Positions 36,772 to 44,717 of a DNA stretch of 64,000 nt are shown here, one piece after another. A program made the translations under genes and the position numbers. This stretch comes from Candidatus Rokuibacteriota bacterium. GTDB taxonomy: Bacteria > Methylomirabilota > Methylomirabilia > Rokubacteriales > CSP1-6. The DNA is taken from the NCBI GenBank assembly GCA_023248995.1, contig JAHFDN010000012.1:1-64000 (forward strand), read 5' to 3'. Position 1 is the first letter of the stretch. Each line of letters begins with the position of its first letter. A model generated the notes under the pieces. The model made no database searches. It was not told the origin of the DNA and saw only the letters and a program-made list of their open reading frames with translations.

Positions 36772-36800
36772 TTGCTCATCCCGCATCTTCGGTGTATCGT
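36772..36800 (+). promoter_or_regulatory. Candidate promoter with near-leaderless start for the aldolase/dehydrogenase gene
   Basis: TTGCTC, 17 bases, TATCGT. The -10 ends 9 bases before the ATG at 36810, so the transcript would begin 3-4 bases upstream of it. No Shine-Dalgarno sequence is present, consistent with a leaderless message. The -35 match is weak. Confidence 0.35.
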
Positions 36801-36809
36801 AAAGCCGCG

Positions 36810-38870
36810 ATGAACTCCCGGTGGTCCGACGCGGACGCGAAGGGGCTCGTCGGCCTCGACCTGCTCGTCTACGGGTCGCGCCTGATCGGCGCCGAGCCGT
36901 CCCTGGTCGTGTGGGGGGGCGGCAACACCTCTCTCAAGGTGGAGGAACGCGACTTTCGAGGGCGAACCGTCAGCGTGCTCAGGGTGAAGGGGAGCGGCTC
37001 GGATTTGAAGAGCGTCGAGCGCAAGGATTTCCCCGGGGTGAGGATGGACGACGTCCTGGCGCTTCTCGAGCGGGACGACATGGGCGACCAGGAGATGGTG
37101 GACTATCTGGCCCACGCCCTCCGGGAGTTGGCGGGCGCCCGGCCGTCCATCGAAACGCTGCTGCACGGCTTCCTCGCTCACGACGCGGTCATCCACACCC
37201 ACGCCGACGCCATCGTCTCCCTCTCCAACACCGACCGCTGCCGCGAGGTGGTCCAGGAGGTCTACGGCAAGAACGCGGTCTCGATCCCGTACCGGCGACC
37301 GGGATTCCGCCTCTCCAGGGACGTCGCCGACGCGCTCAAAGCAGAGCCGGGAGCGACGGCGGTCATCCTCGAAAAGCACGGCACGATCGCCTGGGGGCGG
37401 ACGGTCAAAGAAGCCTACCTCCGGACGATAGACCTGATCACCCAGGCGGAGGAAGCGATCAAGGCCCGCGCCAGGGGCCGCCCGCGCTTCGGCGGCCCGA
37501 GGGTAAAGCTGCTGGCCGAGGCGGAGCGGCGCGAGACGGCGCTCGCGGTGGCGCCGTTCCTCCGGGGACTGGTGAGCCGCCAGAAGCGGGCCATCGTCCA
37601 CTTCGACGACGCCCCGGACGTGCTGGAGTTCGTCGGCGCGGCAGAGGCCGGGATGCTCTCCCAGGTCGGCCCCGCCACGCCCGACCACACCATCTACACG
37701 AAGCGGGCCGCCTGCCACGTCGAGTGCGACCGCCCCGGCGATCCCGATCGCGTCCGGGCGGCCGTCGGCGAGGCGGTGGAGCGCTTCGTCGCCGACTACA
37801 CCCGGTACTTCGAGGCCCACCGCCAGGAAGGCGCGACGCTCCTCGACCCGTTTCCCCGGGTGATCCTGATCCCCGGGCTCGGCATGTTCACGACCGGCAA
37901 GGACAAGCGCACCGCTCTCATCGTGGACGACATCTATCATCACACGATCGCCGTGCTGGGCGCGGCCTCGACCCTCGGCCGCTACGTGTCGCTGACCCCC
38001 AAGGACGCTTTCGACGTGGAGTACTGGCCGCTCGAGCTCTACAAGCTGACGCTGGTGCCCCCCGAGAAGGAGCTGGCGCGTCGCGTGGCGCTCGTCACCG
38101 GGGCGGCCAGCGGCATCGGCAAAGCGGTGGCGCGCCGGCTGGCCCGGGAGGGCGCGCACGTCGTCGTGACGGACCTCGACGCGGGCGGCGCCAGGAAGGT
38201 CGCCGACGAGATCGTCGGCGGCGCCGGCACGGGCCGGGCGCTGGGCCTCTGGATGGATGTGACCCTCGAGGCGTCGGTGCGTGACGCGTTCCAGGCGGCG
38301 ACGCTCGCCTACGGCGGGCTCGACATCGTCGTGTCGAACGCTGGGATCGCCCACAGCGCTCCGCTGGACCTCACGGCGCTTGCCGATTGGGAGCGCTCCT
38401 TTGCCGTGAACGCGACCGGCCACTTCCTGGTGGCCCGCCAAGCCCTGCGTCTCCTGAACGCTCAGGGGCTCGGCGGGGCGTTCGTCTTCGTCGCCACCAA
38501 GAACGTCATGTCGCCTGGAAAGGACTTCGGCGCCTACAGCGCCTCCAAGGCCGCCGAGGCGCAGCTGGCCAAGATCGTGGCGCTCGAGGGCGGGGTCCAC
38601 GGAATTCGCGCCAACATCGTGAACCCCGACGCCGTCTTCCAGGATTCGCGCCTGTGGTCGCCGGAGATCCGCCGCGAGCGGGCCCAGGCCCAGGGGATTT
38701 CCGTGGAGCAGCTCGAGGATTTCTACCGGACGCGCAATATTCTGGGCGCCTCGATCCTGCCCGAGGACGTCGCGGAGGCGGTGCTGTTCCTGGCCTCCGA
38801 CCGCTCGGCCAAGACCACCGGCTGCACGCTCACGGTGGACGGCGGCGTCAAGGATGCCTTCCCCCGCTAG
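36810..38870 (+). CDS. Bifunctional class II aldolase / short-chain dehydrogenase fusion
   Basis: 686 aa. The N-terminal half is an aldolase-II domain (VVWGGGNTSLK, HTHADAIVSLSNT, EKHGTIAWG, with metal-binding His residues). The C-terminal half, from about residue 425, is an SDR (VALVTGAASGIGKAVAR, NAGI, YSASKAA). This combination is the RhaD/YuxG-type protein that cleaves rhamnulose-1-phosphate-like sugars and oxidises the resulting lactaldehyde. ATG 36810 is chosen over the track start 36657. It overlaps the next gene by 17 bases. Confidence 0.9.
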   Translation: MNSRWSDADAKGLVGLDLLVYGSRLIGAEPSLVVWGGGNTSLKVEERDFRGRTVSVLRVKGSGSDLKSVERKDFPGVRMDDVLALLERDDMGDQEMVDYLAHALRELAGARPSIETLLHGFLAHDAVIHTHADAIVSLSNTDRCREVVQEVYGKNAVSIPYRRPGFRLSRDVADALKAEPGATAVILEKHGTIAWGRTVKEAYLRTIDLITQAEEAIKARARGRPRFGGPRVKLLAEAERRETALAVAPFLRGLVSRQKRAIVHFDDAPDVLEFVGAAEAGMLSQVGPATPDHTIYTKRAACHVECDRPGDPDRVRAAVGEAVERFVADYTRYFEAHRQEGATLLDPFPRVILIPGLGMFTTGKDKRTALIVDDIYHHTIAVLGAASTLGRYVSLTPKDAFDVEYWPLELYKLTLVPPEKELARRVALVTGAASGIGKAVARRLAREGAHVVVTDLDAGGARKVADEIVGGAGTGRALGLWMDVTLEASVRDAFQAATLAYGGLDIVVSNAGIAHSAPLDLTALADWERSFAVNATGHFLVARQALRLLNAQGLGGAFVFVATKNVMSPGKDFGAYSASKAAEAQLAKIVALEGGVHGIRANIVNPDAVFQDSRLWSPEIRRERAQAQGISVEQLEDFYRTRNILGASILPEDVAEAVLFLASDRSAKTTGCTLTVDGGVKDAFPR

Positions 38871-39795
38871 CCCCATCCGGTTCGGGGTCTCCCTGTCGCC
38901 CCATCCGCCGATGGAGCAGTGGGCGCTCGCCGAGCGGGTGGAGGCGTTCGGCTTCGACTCGCTCTGGTGCGGCGATCACATCTCCTTCTACACCCCTCTC
39001 TACGAGTCGCTCACGCTGCTCGCCTTTTACGCGGCGCGCACGCGGCGGATCCGGGTGGGGACGGCGGTCTACCTCCTGGCGCTCCGTCATCCCACGGTCG
39101 TCGCCAAGATCACCTCCACGCTCGATGTCCTCTCCGAGGGGCGCCTGATCTTCGGCGTGGGAGTGGGGGGGGAAAACCCGAAGGAGTTCGAGGCGTGCGG
39201 CGTTCCGCGCGCCGAGCGCGGCGCCCGGGTCGACGAGGGGATCGAGGTGCTGCGCGCGCTCTGGAGCCGGACGCCCGCGTCGTTTTCGGGGCGGTTCGTC
39301 AGGTTCGAGGGGGTGAGCATCGACCCCAAGCCCCTCCAGCCGGGCGGCCCGCCGATCTGGATCGGCGGCCGGTCGGACGCCGCGCTCCGCCGGGCGGGGC
39401 GGGTCGGCGACGGCTGGGTCTCCTACGTCGTGACCGCCGAGCGCTACCGCCAGAGCGTGGCGAAGATGCGGGAAGCGGCGGCCGCCGCCGGGCGCGACCC
39501 CGGACGATTGGAGACGGCGCACCTGGCGTTCATCACGGTCGGCAAGGATTACGAGAGGGCGAAGGCGACCTGGGTGGCGCGCCTGAGCCGCCGCTACAAC
39601 CAGGACTTCGGCCCGCTGGCGGACAAATACGGCTTCATCGGGACGCCCGCTCAGTGCATCGAGCAGCTCGAGCGGTTCGTCGAGGCCGGCTGCCGCTACT
39701 TCCTGCTGAACGCCGCGGCGGAGCCGTCCGACGAGGCCCTGCAGCTCGAGCTCCTGGCCGCCGAAATCCTCCCCCACTTCCGCCACGGGGCCTGA
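38854..39795 (+). CDS. LLM-class (luciferase-like) flavin/F420-dependent oxidoreductase
   Basis: 313 aa. FGVSLSPHPPMEQWALAERVEAFGFDSLWCGDH, RIRVGTAVYLLALRHP and RLIFGVGVGGENPKEFEACG are the beta-barrel segments of the luciferase-like monooxygenase superfamily. GGPPIWIGGRSDAALRRAGRVGDGW is also standard. Whether it uses FMN or F420 cannot be read from sequence. It is followed 2 bases later by an FNR-type reductase that could regenerate reduced flavin. Confidence 0.85.
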   Translation: MPSPASPIRFGVSLSPHPPMEQWALAERVEAFGFDSLWCGDHISFYTPLYESLTLLAFYAARTRRIRVGTAVYLLALRHPTVVAKITSTLDVLSEGRLIFGVGVGGENPKEFEACGVPRAERGARVDEGIEVLRALWSRTPASFSGRFVRFEGVSIDPKPLQPGGPPIWIGGRSDAALRRAGRVGDGWVSYVVTAERYRQSVAKMREAAAAAGRDPGRLETAHLAFITVGKDYERAKATWVARLSRRYNQDFGPLADKYGFIGTPAQCIEQLERFVEAGCRYFLLNAAAEPSDEALQLELLAAEILPHFRHGA

Positions 39796-39797
39796 CG

Positions 39798-40508
39798 GTG
39801 GCTCCGCAGGTCGTCGAGTGCAGGGCGCGGGTCGAGGCGGTCCGCTCCCTGACGCCCGAGATCGTCGAGGTGGACCTCCGGCTCCTGGAGCCGGCCGAGC
39901 TTTCCTTCGAGGCGGGGCAGTGGATGTCGGTGCCGTTCGGGCCCAAGCGCGTCCGGGCGTACTCGATCGCCTCGACGCCCGCGACAGGCCGCGGGCGCAT
40001 CAGCCTCTGCGCCGACGTGGCCCCGGGCGGGATCGGCTCGCGGTGGTTCCGCGAGCTCAGGCCCGGCCAGGTGGTGGAGTTCAGGGGGCCGACGGGCGGC
40101 TTCGTGTTCAACCGAGCGGATCCCCGCCGCCCGCTGTTCGTCGCCGAGGAGATCGGGATCGTCCCCATCCGCTCGATCCTGTGGGACCTCTACCAGACCG
40201 GCTTCGGTCGCCCCACCACCCTGATCTACTGGTGCCGCGATCCCTCCTGGCTCGCCTACGACGGTGAGTTCAGGCTGCTGGCCCGGCGCTTTCCGTCGTT
40301 CGCGTACCTGCCGGTTGTGAGGGAGCCCGGTCCCGGGTGGCCGGGAGAGAGGGGGGAGGCGCCGGACCTCGTCGAGCGCACGATCCCCGGCGTCGAGGGG
40401 CTGATCGCCTACGTCGCGGGCGGCAGGGACGCGATCAACAAGGTGCGGGCCGTCCTCGTCGCCAAGGGGATGGAGCGCAAGGCCGTCAAGTGGGAGAAGT
40501 TCTGGTAA
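39798..40508 (+). CDS. FAD/NAD(P)-binding oxidoreductase of the ferredoxin reductase family
   Basis: 236 aa from GTG 39798; the track frame from 38919 is upstream read-through. The FAD-binding motif RAYSIAS, the DVAPGGIGSRWFRELRPGQ barrel segment and a nucleotide-binding region around EEIGIVPIRSIL match the FNR family. No iron-sulfur domain is attached. Likely reductase partner of the preceding luciferase-like protein. Confidence 0.82.
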   Translation: MAPQVVECRARVEAVRSLTPEIVEVDLRLLEPAELSFEAGQWMSVPFGPKRVRAYSIASTPATGRGRISLCADVAPGGIGSRWFRELRPGQVVEFRGPTGGFVFNRADPRRPLFVAEEIGIVPIRSILWDLYQTGFGRPTTLIYWCRDPSWLAYDGEFRLLARRFPSFAYLPVVREPGPGWPGERGEAPDLVERTIPGVEGLIAYVAGGRDAINKVRAVLVAKGMERKAVKWEKFW

Positions 40509-40521
40509 CCACACCTCGCGC

Positions 40522-41541
40522 GTGAGGATCACGTTCGTCTCTCCACACGTGAGGATCGCGGGCGGCGTCCGCGCGATCCTCACCTACGCCGACCGCCTCG
40601 CCGGCCGCGGCCACGCCGTGACGGTCGTCGTTCCGGCGAAAGGTCCCATTCGCGCCTGGTGGAGAACCCTCCGGGGCGTGGGCCCCGGTTGGATCCCGGG
40701 CTTCAGGCCGCGACTTCGCTGGGTGGGGCGTCTCGGTGAGGAGACGCTGCCCGACGGGGACGTGATCGTGGCCACGGCCTGGCAGACGGCGGGACCGGTC
40801 AACGCGGCGGGCGCCCGCTGCGGGAGGAAGTTCTACCTCATCCAGCACTACGAGAGCCTCTACCACGGCAGGCCGGAGCAGGTTGATCAGACGTACAGGT
40901 CTCCCCTGAGGAAGATCGTCATCTCCACCTGGCTCAAGGGGATCATGCGGGAGAAGTTTCAGAGCGACGCCGAGCTGCTCGTGACGCCGGTGGACCCGGC
41001 GCTCTTTTCGCGCGTGGAGGGGGAGCCCGGCGACGGCCTCGTCCGCGTGCTGATGCTCCACCACGACTACGCGTGGAAGGGCGTGGCCGACGGGCTGGAG
41101 GCGGTGCGGCGGGTCAGGGCCCGGCATCCGGAGGTCCGGCTGGTCGGATTCGGCCTGAAGCGGCCCAGGGCGGGAGAAGCCTACGACGAGTACCACGAGA
41201 ACCTCCCCCAGACGCGCCTGGCGTGGCTCTACAGTCGCTGCCCGATCTACCTCTGCCCGTCCTGGGACGAAGGGCTCGGGATGCCGTCCATGGAGGCGAT
41301 GGCGTGCGGCGCGACCCTCGTGACCTACGACAACGGCGGCTGCCGCGACTACGCGGTGGACGGCCGGACGGCCCTCGTGGCGCGGCGCCGCGACGTGGCG
41401 CACCTGGCCGAGAGGCTCGAGCGGGCGGTGGCCGATCCGGGGCTCCGGGCGACGCTCGCCCGGCAGGGGATGGCTCACGTCAGGCGGGAGTTCGACTGGG
41501 AGCGGGCGGTCGCCCGGATAGAGGCGCTCTTCGGCGCCTAG
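40522..41541 (+). CDS. GT4-type glycosyltransferase
   Basis: 339 aa, GTG start. An N-terminal acceptor domain (SPHVRIAGGVRAILTYADRLAGRGHAVTVV) precedes a donor domain with CPSWDEGLGMPSMEAMACG, the E-x7-E retaining-GT motif, and NGGCRDYAVDG. It probably acts in cell-surface or glycolipid assembly. Its stop codon overlaps the stop of the convergent minus-strand gene in the 4 bases CTAG. Confidence 0.85.
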   Translation: MRITFVSPHVRIAGGVRAILTYADRLAGRGHAVTVVVPAKGPIRAWWRTLRGVGPGWIPGFRPRLRWVGRLGEETLPDGDVIVATAWQTAGPVNAAGARCGRKFYLIQHYESLYHGRPEQVDQTYRSPLRKIVISTWLKGIMREKFQSDAELLVTPVDPALFSRVEGEPGDGLVRVLMLHHDYAWKGVADGLEAVRRVRARHPEVRLVGFGLKRPRAGEAYDEYHENLPQTRLAWLYSRCPIYLCPSWDEGLGMPSMEAMACGATLVTYDNGGCRDYAVDGRTALVARRRDVAHLAERLERAVADPGLRATLARQGMAHVRREFDWERAVARIEALFGA

Positions 41542-42086
41542 AGGCCCAACATCCGCCGGAAGCTGCCCACCCCTTCGCTGACGGCCCGCCCGGCCTGAGT
41601 GAGCGGCGAGGAGGCACCGGCGCGGAGTCGCAGGTGAACCTCGCCGGTCTGCCCCGCGCGCACGTGGATCGAGCGGACCTCCGCGCCGAACCGAGGATGG
41701 CTCGCGCGCAGACGATACGGTCCCGGCTGCAGAGCCGCGCGCGCCCGGCCGAGGGAGTCCGGCGAGAGCGTCGTGACGACCTCGTTCCTGGGGGTCAGGA
41801 TCTCGATGGTCGCGCCGGATACCCCTCTCTGGGACCTGGCCTCCTGGACGATCGCAAGCACCTCTCCCGTGCCCGGGGCGGGCTTGAAGAACTGCGAGGC
41901 GGAGACGACGGCCCCGAGGATCGAGAGGATCCCGGCCGCGAGGCCGACGACGGAGTGTACCCGTGAGAGCGAGGCGTTCAGGCGGGACCAGATCCGGCGC
42001 GACCAGCCGAGCCAGAGCTGCTCCTGACCCGGCTGATCTGTGGTTCCGGAGGGCGAGTTCTCGCTCGGCACGGCGTCGTCTGTCAT
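41538..42086 (-). CDS. Membrane-anchored protein with carboxypeptidase-regulatory/PEGA-like domain
   Basis: 182 aa from ATG 42086 (MTDDAVPSEN); the track's upstream 37 residues lack hydrophobic or domain character and overlap the adjacent gene's C terminus. One transmembrane helix (VVGLAAGILSILGAVVSA) follows a charged N terminus. The rest is a beta-sandwich-like region (GATIEILTPRNEVVTTLSPDSLGRARAALQPGPYRLRASHPRF) typical of peptidase-regulatory-like or PEGA folds. No specific function is recognised. It is convergent with the glycosyltransferase. Confidence 0.6.
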   Translation of the reverse strand: MTDDAVPSENSPSGTTDQPGQEQLWLGWSRRIWSRLNASLSRVHSVVGLAAGILSILGAVVSASQFFKPAPGTGEVLAIVQEARSQRGVSGATIEILTPRNEVVTTLSPDSLGRARAALQPGPYRLRASHPRFGAEVRSIHVRAGQTGEVHLRLRAGASSPLTQAGRAVSEGVGSFRRMLGL

Positions 42087-42105
42087 GCCTATCCGCCGGT
42101 AAAGC

Positions 42106-42690
42106 TTACTTGCCTCGGCCGCCGCTCTGGCCGCTGACGCCCGACCGCCCCAGACCGCCTGCGGCCGAACTGTCACTCTGGCCGTAGCCGTTCCCACGGC
42201 TTGGCCCGCTCATATTGCCGCCGCTGCCGGCGTTGCCACTCGACGCATCGTTATCGAGGCCGCTGCGGCCCGATGTGTCGGAGGGTTCGAGCTTCCCCTT
42301 GTGCCCGACGACCGTGCTCCGACCGCTCGCGGTGGTGATCGTTGTGCCACTAGAGGTCCCCGACTGGTATCGGCCGCTCACGAGCTGTCCCAGGTTCTTC
42401 ACGTCCGCCGGGATCTGCCCGCTGGCCTTCATCTCCTTGAAGATCTCGCCCCAACCCTTGTGCTGCTTCATCGCGGCGATGTCGTCCAGCGAGTACGGAC
42501 TCGTCGTGAGCGGCTTCGTCGTGCCGCTCTGCTGCTGGCCGTCGTAGAGCGCCTGCGCGATCTTCTGGTTGCCGGCGGAGAGCTTGTCGTACGCCCCCTG
42601 ATTCGGGCTGGAGGCAGGCGACGTCTGTGCCGCGGCCGACGCCACGACCACGGTCAGGGCAAGAAGCGTGACAACCAACGTTTTCAGCAT
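42106..42690 (-). CDS. Secreted low-complexity protein with Gly/Ser-rich tail
   Basis: 194 aa with a signal peptide (TLLALTVVVASAAAQ). Residues about 30-105 include a conserved-looking helical segment (GNQKIAQALYDGQQQ, SLDDIAAMKQHKGWGEIFKEMKASGQ). The last 60 residues are rich in Gly, Ser and Asn (GNAGSGGNMSG type), likely disordered. Probably exported; function unknown. GGAGGATCC precedes the start, a good ribosome site. Confidence 0.65.
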   Translation of the reverse strand: MLKTLVVTLLALTVVVASAAAQTSPASSPNQGAYDKLSAGNQKIAQALYDGQQQSGTTKPLTTSPYSLDDIAAMKQHKGWGEIFKEMKASGQIPADVKNLGQLVSGRYQSGTSSGTTITTASGRSTVVGHKGKLEPSDTSGRSGLDNDASSGNAGSGGNMSGPSRGNGYGQSDSSAAGGLGRSGVSGQSGGRGK

Positions 42691-42707
42691 GGTCGGATCC
42701 TCCTTCG

Positions 42708-43181
42708 CTATTTCTTGGAAGCCGGGGCCGCTGCGGGGGTCGGCTCGCGGACCAGCCTCGGCTCGTCATCGAGCGTTCGCTCGGTCTGGACGATGATCTC
42801 CGTCGCCGTGGCGCGATCCCTGAAGAACGTGCCCTGCTTGGCGCTGACACGCATGCGGGTCGTCTTCGGGGTCATGCGGTCCAGCTCGATCTCGATGGTT
42901 CGGTCGCCGGCCTGGGCCACGATGTTCCGCCCGGAGTCAGTCACCTTGTTCTCCTTGACCTCGATGTCCATCCGCTTGAGGGTCTTGAGCGTCGCAGTCC
43001 GGAGGACTCCCTCGGAGGTCGTGAAGGTTTTGTAGGCGACGCTGTCCAGGGTGTAGGAGACCCCCGTTCCCGCGCTGACCCCGGCCCCGACGCCGAAGAG
43101 CGTGAGCGCGATGGCCGCGCAGCCCGCGCTGCCAGCCGTGGCCAGGAGCAGCAAGAAGAGCATCAGCCGATGTCGGTACAC
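42708..43181 (-). CDS. DUF3568-like lipoprotein
   Basis: 157 aa, GTG start at 43181 (ATG 43163 is a less likely alternative as it would remove the RHR n-region). The leader ends in a lipobox (GSAGC). The following GVSYTLDSVAYKTFTTSEGVLRTATLKTLKRMDIEV resembles the DUF3568 outer-membrane-lipoprotein family. Located at the head of the minus-strand trio. Role unknown. Confidence 0.7.
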   Translation of the reverse strand: MYRHRLMLFLLLLATAGSAGCAAIALTLFGVGAGVSAGTGVSYTLDSVAYKTFTTSEGVLRTATLKTLKRMDIEVKENKVTDSGRNIVAQAGDRTIEIELDRMTPKTTRMRVSAKQGTFFRDRATATEIIVQTERTLDDEPRLVREPTPAAAPASKK

Positions 43182-43202
43182 GCGTCAGGGCCCCCAGGGT
43201 CA

Positions 43203-43232
43203 GGATTACTCGCCTACCAGGTGGTTGAGCAA
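43203..43232 (-). promoter_or_regulatory. Candidate promoter for the minus-strand lipoprotein trio
   Basis: On the minus strand: TTGCTC, 18 bases, TAATCC, ending about 20 bases before the GTG start. Same TTGCTC -35 variant as at 36772 and 49222. Low confidence. Confidence 0.3.
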
Positions 43233-43340
43233 GGCCGATGCCAAAGGCCGGCGGTGAGGAACCCATTGAAATTGCGCACGACCGACCCTGGGGAGGCCTG
43301 GGGCCCCGTCCGCCGGGAGACAAGGAGTGGCGGGGTTAGT

Positions 43341-43348
43341 GCTAAAAT
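43341..43348 (+). promoter_or_regulatory. Extended -10 promoter for the FmdB-led operon
   Basis: TGC-TAAAAT, an extended -10 (TGn-TAAAAT), 30 bases upstream of the FmdB ATG with a GGGGGGG ribosome site in between. No -35 is needed for this class; none is visible. The rest of the 196-base gap (43182-43377) holds the opposing promoter and nothing else I recognise. Confidence 0.45.
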
Positions 43349-43377
43349 GGGGCACTGTCCCAGGGGGGGCACCGGCT

Positions 43378-43737
43378 ATGCCCATCTACGAGTACGAGTG
43401 CCAGGATTGCCGTCGCTGGGTGAGCCTCCTGATCCTCACCTCTTCCTCCCTCTCCCATCCGCGCTGCCCCCAGTGCGGCGGCGGTTCGCTCAGCCGGGTG
43501 ATGTCGCGCTTCGCCACCGTCAAATCGGAGGAGGCCCGGCTGGAGTCTCTGGCTGATCCTGGGAAGCTGGGAGATGTGGACGAGGACGATCCCCGGAGCG
43601 TGGCGCGGTTCATGAAAAAGATGGGGCAGGAGATGGGCGAAGACCTGGGGGAGGATTTTGACTCTGCGGTGGACGAGGCCACCACGGAAGCCGAGGCGGA
43701 GTCGGCCGGGGATGGGCTTGCCGAGGAGGAGGCGTGA
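43378..43737 (+). CDS. FmdB-family zinc-ribbon protein
   Basis: 119 aa from ATG 43378. MPIYEYECQDC and RCPQCGGGSLSRVMS form the C-x2-C...C-x2-C zinc ribbon of FmdB-type regulators. The C-terminal half is strongly acidic. Such proteins are often thought to be regulatory; no target is evident. The next gene overlaps its stop (GTGA). Confidence 0.85.
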   Translation: MPIYEYECQDCRRWVSLLILTSSSLSHPRCPQCGGGSLSRVMSRFATVKSEEARLESLADPGKLGDVDEDDPRSVARFMKKMGQEMGEDLGEDFDSAVDEATTEAEAESAGDGLAEEEA

Positions 43738-44717
43738 AGGTCGAGTCGCTGGAGCGGTTCGACCTGCTCGACGAGGAGACCTGGAACGGGCTCCTGGCTC
43801 GGACGGCCGCGCCCGTCCCGTTCCTCACCTGGCAGTGGCAGGAGCACTGGTGGGGCGCCTTCGGCCGGGACCGCGCTCTCCGCTTGCTCGCGGTCCGGGA
43901 TTCTTCGGGACAGCTGGCCGGCCTGCTGCCGCTCTATGCCCTATCCGCGGCCACGTTCAGGATCGTGGGCGGGGTGGACGTCTCCGACTATCTGGATCTC
44001 CTGGCGCCGGCCGGGGGTGAGGAGGACGTGTGGGCCGCCCTCCTCGAGTACCGGAGTGGCGAGCCGGCGGCGTGGGACCTGCACTGCCTCCGGGCCAGCT
44101 CCGCCACCGTCAGGCTCCTGCCGGCGATGGCGCCGGCCCATGGGCTCGTCGCCCGCCTCGTCCGGGAGGAACGCTGCCCGGTTCTCCGCCTGCCGGGGAC
44201 GTGGGAGCAGTACCTGGGGGGCCTCGCGGGCAAGGACCGGCACGAGCTGCGCCGGAAGATGCGGCGCCTGGAGCGCGAGCTCCCGGGGACGAGGGTCCGC
44301 GGGCATGCCACGGTCGACGGGCTCGACGAGGCGATGACGGCGTTCCTCACCCTCCACCGGAAGTCCAAGCCGGGCAAGGCCCGCTTCATGGACGGGCGGA
44401 TGGAGGACTTCTTCCGGGACGTCGCGCGGAGGCTGGTGGAGCGGGGGTGGCTCCGAGTCTGGTTCCTGGAGCACGCGGGAGCGCCGCTGGCCGCCTATCT
44501 GACCTACGAGTTCGGGGAGAGCGTGGGCCTCTACAACTCGGGCTTCGATCCGGCGCGGGCGACACTCTCTCCGGGGATCGTGCTGCTCGCCCACGTGATC
44601 CGCGATGCCATCGAGCGGGGCTTCCGCCGCTTTGACTTCCTCCGGGGTGAGGAGCCCTACAAGTACGCCTTCGGCTCGACCCCGGAGGATCTTTTCAACG
44701 TGGTGGTCACCCGATGA
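43734..44717 (+). CDS. GNAT-superfamily protein of the CelD/BioF2-like type
   Basis: 327 aa. The C-terminal half contains HELRRKMRRLERELPG, GAPLAAYLTYEFGESVGLYNSGFDP and RRFDFLRGEEPYKYAFG, typical of CelD-like acyltransferases (COG5653) that modify polysaccharides or peptides. It is coupled to the following MshA-like glycosyltransferase by a 4-base overlap. Acceptor unknown. Confidence 0.75.
   Translation: MKVESLERFDLLDEETWNGLLARTAAPVPFLTWQWQEHWWGAFGRDRALRLLAVRDSSGQLAGLLPLYALSAATFRIVGGVDVSDYLDLLAPAGGEEDVWAALLEYRSGEPAAWDLHCLRASSATVRLLPAMAPAHGLVARLVREERCPVLRLPGTWEQYLGGLAGKDRHELRRKMRRLERELPGTRVRGHATVDGLDEAMTAFLTLHRKSKPGKARFMDGRMEDFFRDVARRLVERGWLRVWFLEHAGAPLAAYLTYEFGESVGLYNSGFDPARATLSPGIVLLAHVIRDAIERGFRRFDFLRGEEPYKYAFGSTPEDLFNVVVTR

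Noticed and set aside
35643-38876. 1077-aa ORF on the minus strand
   Set aside because: Antisense to the aldolase/dehydrogenase fusion and hydrolase genes; low-complexity Arg/Gly/Pro/His-rich translation typical of shadow frames in high-GC DNA.
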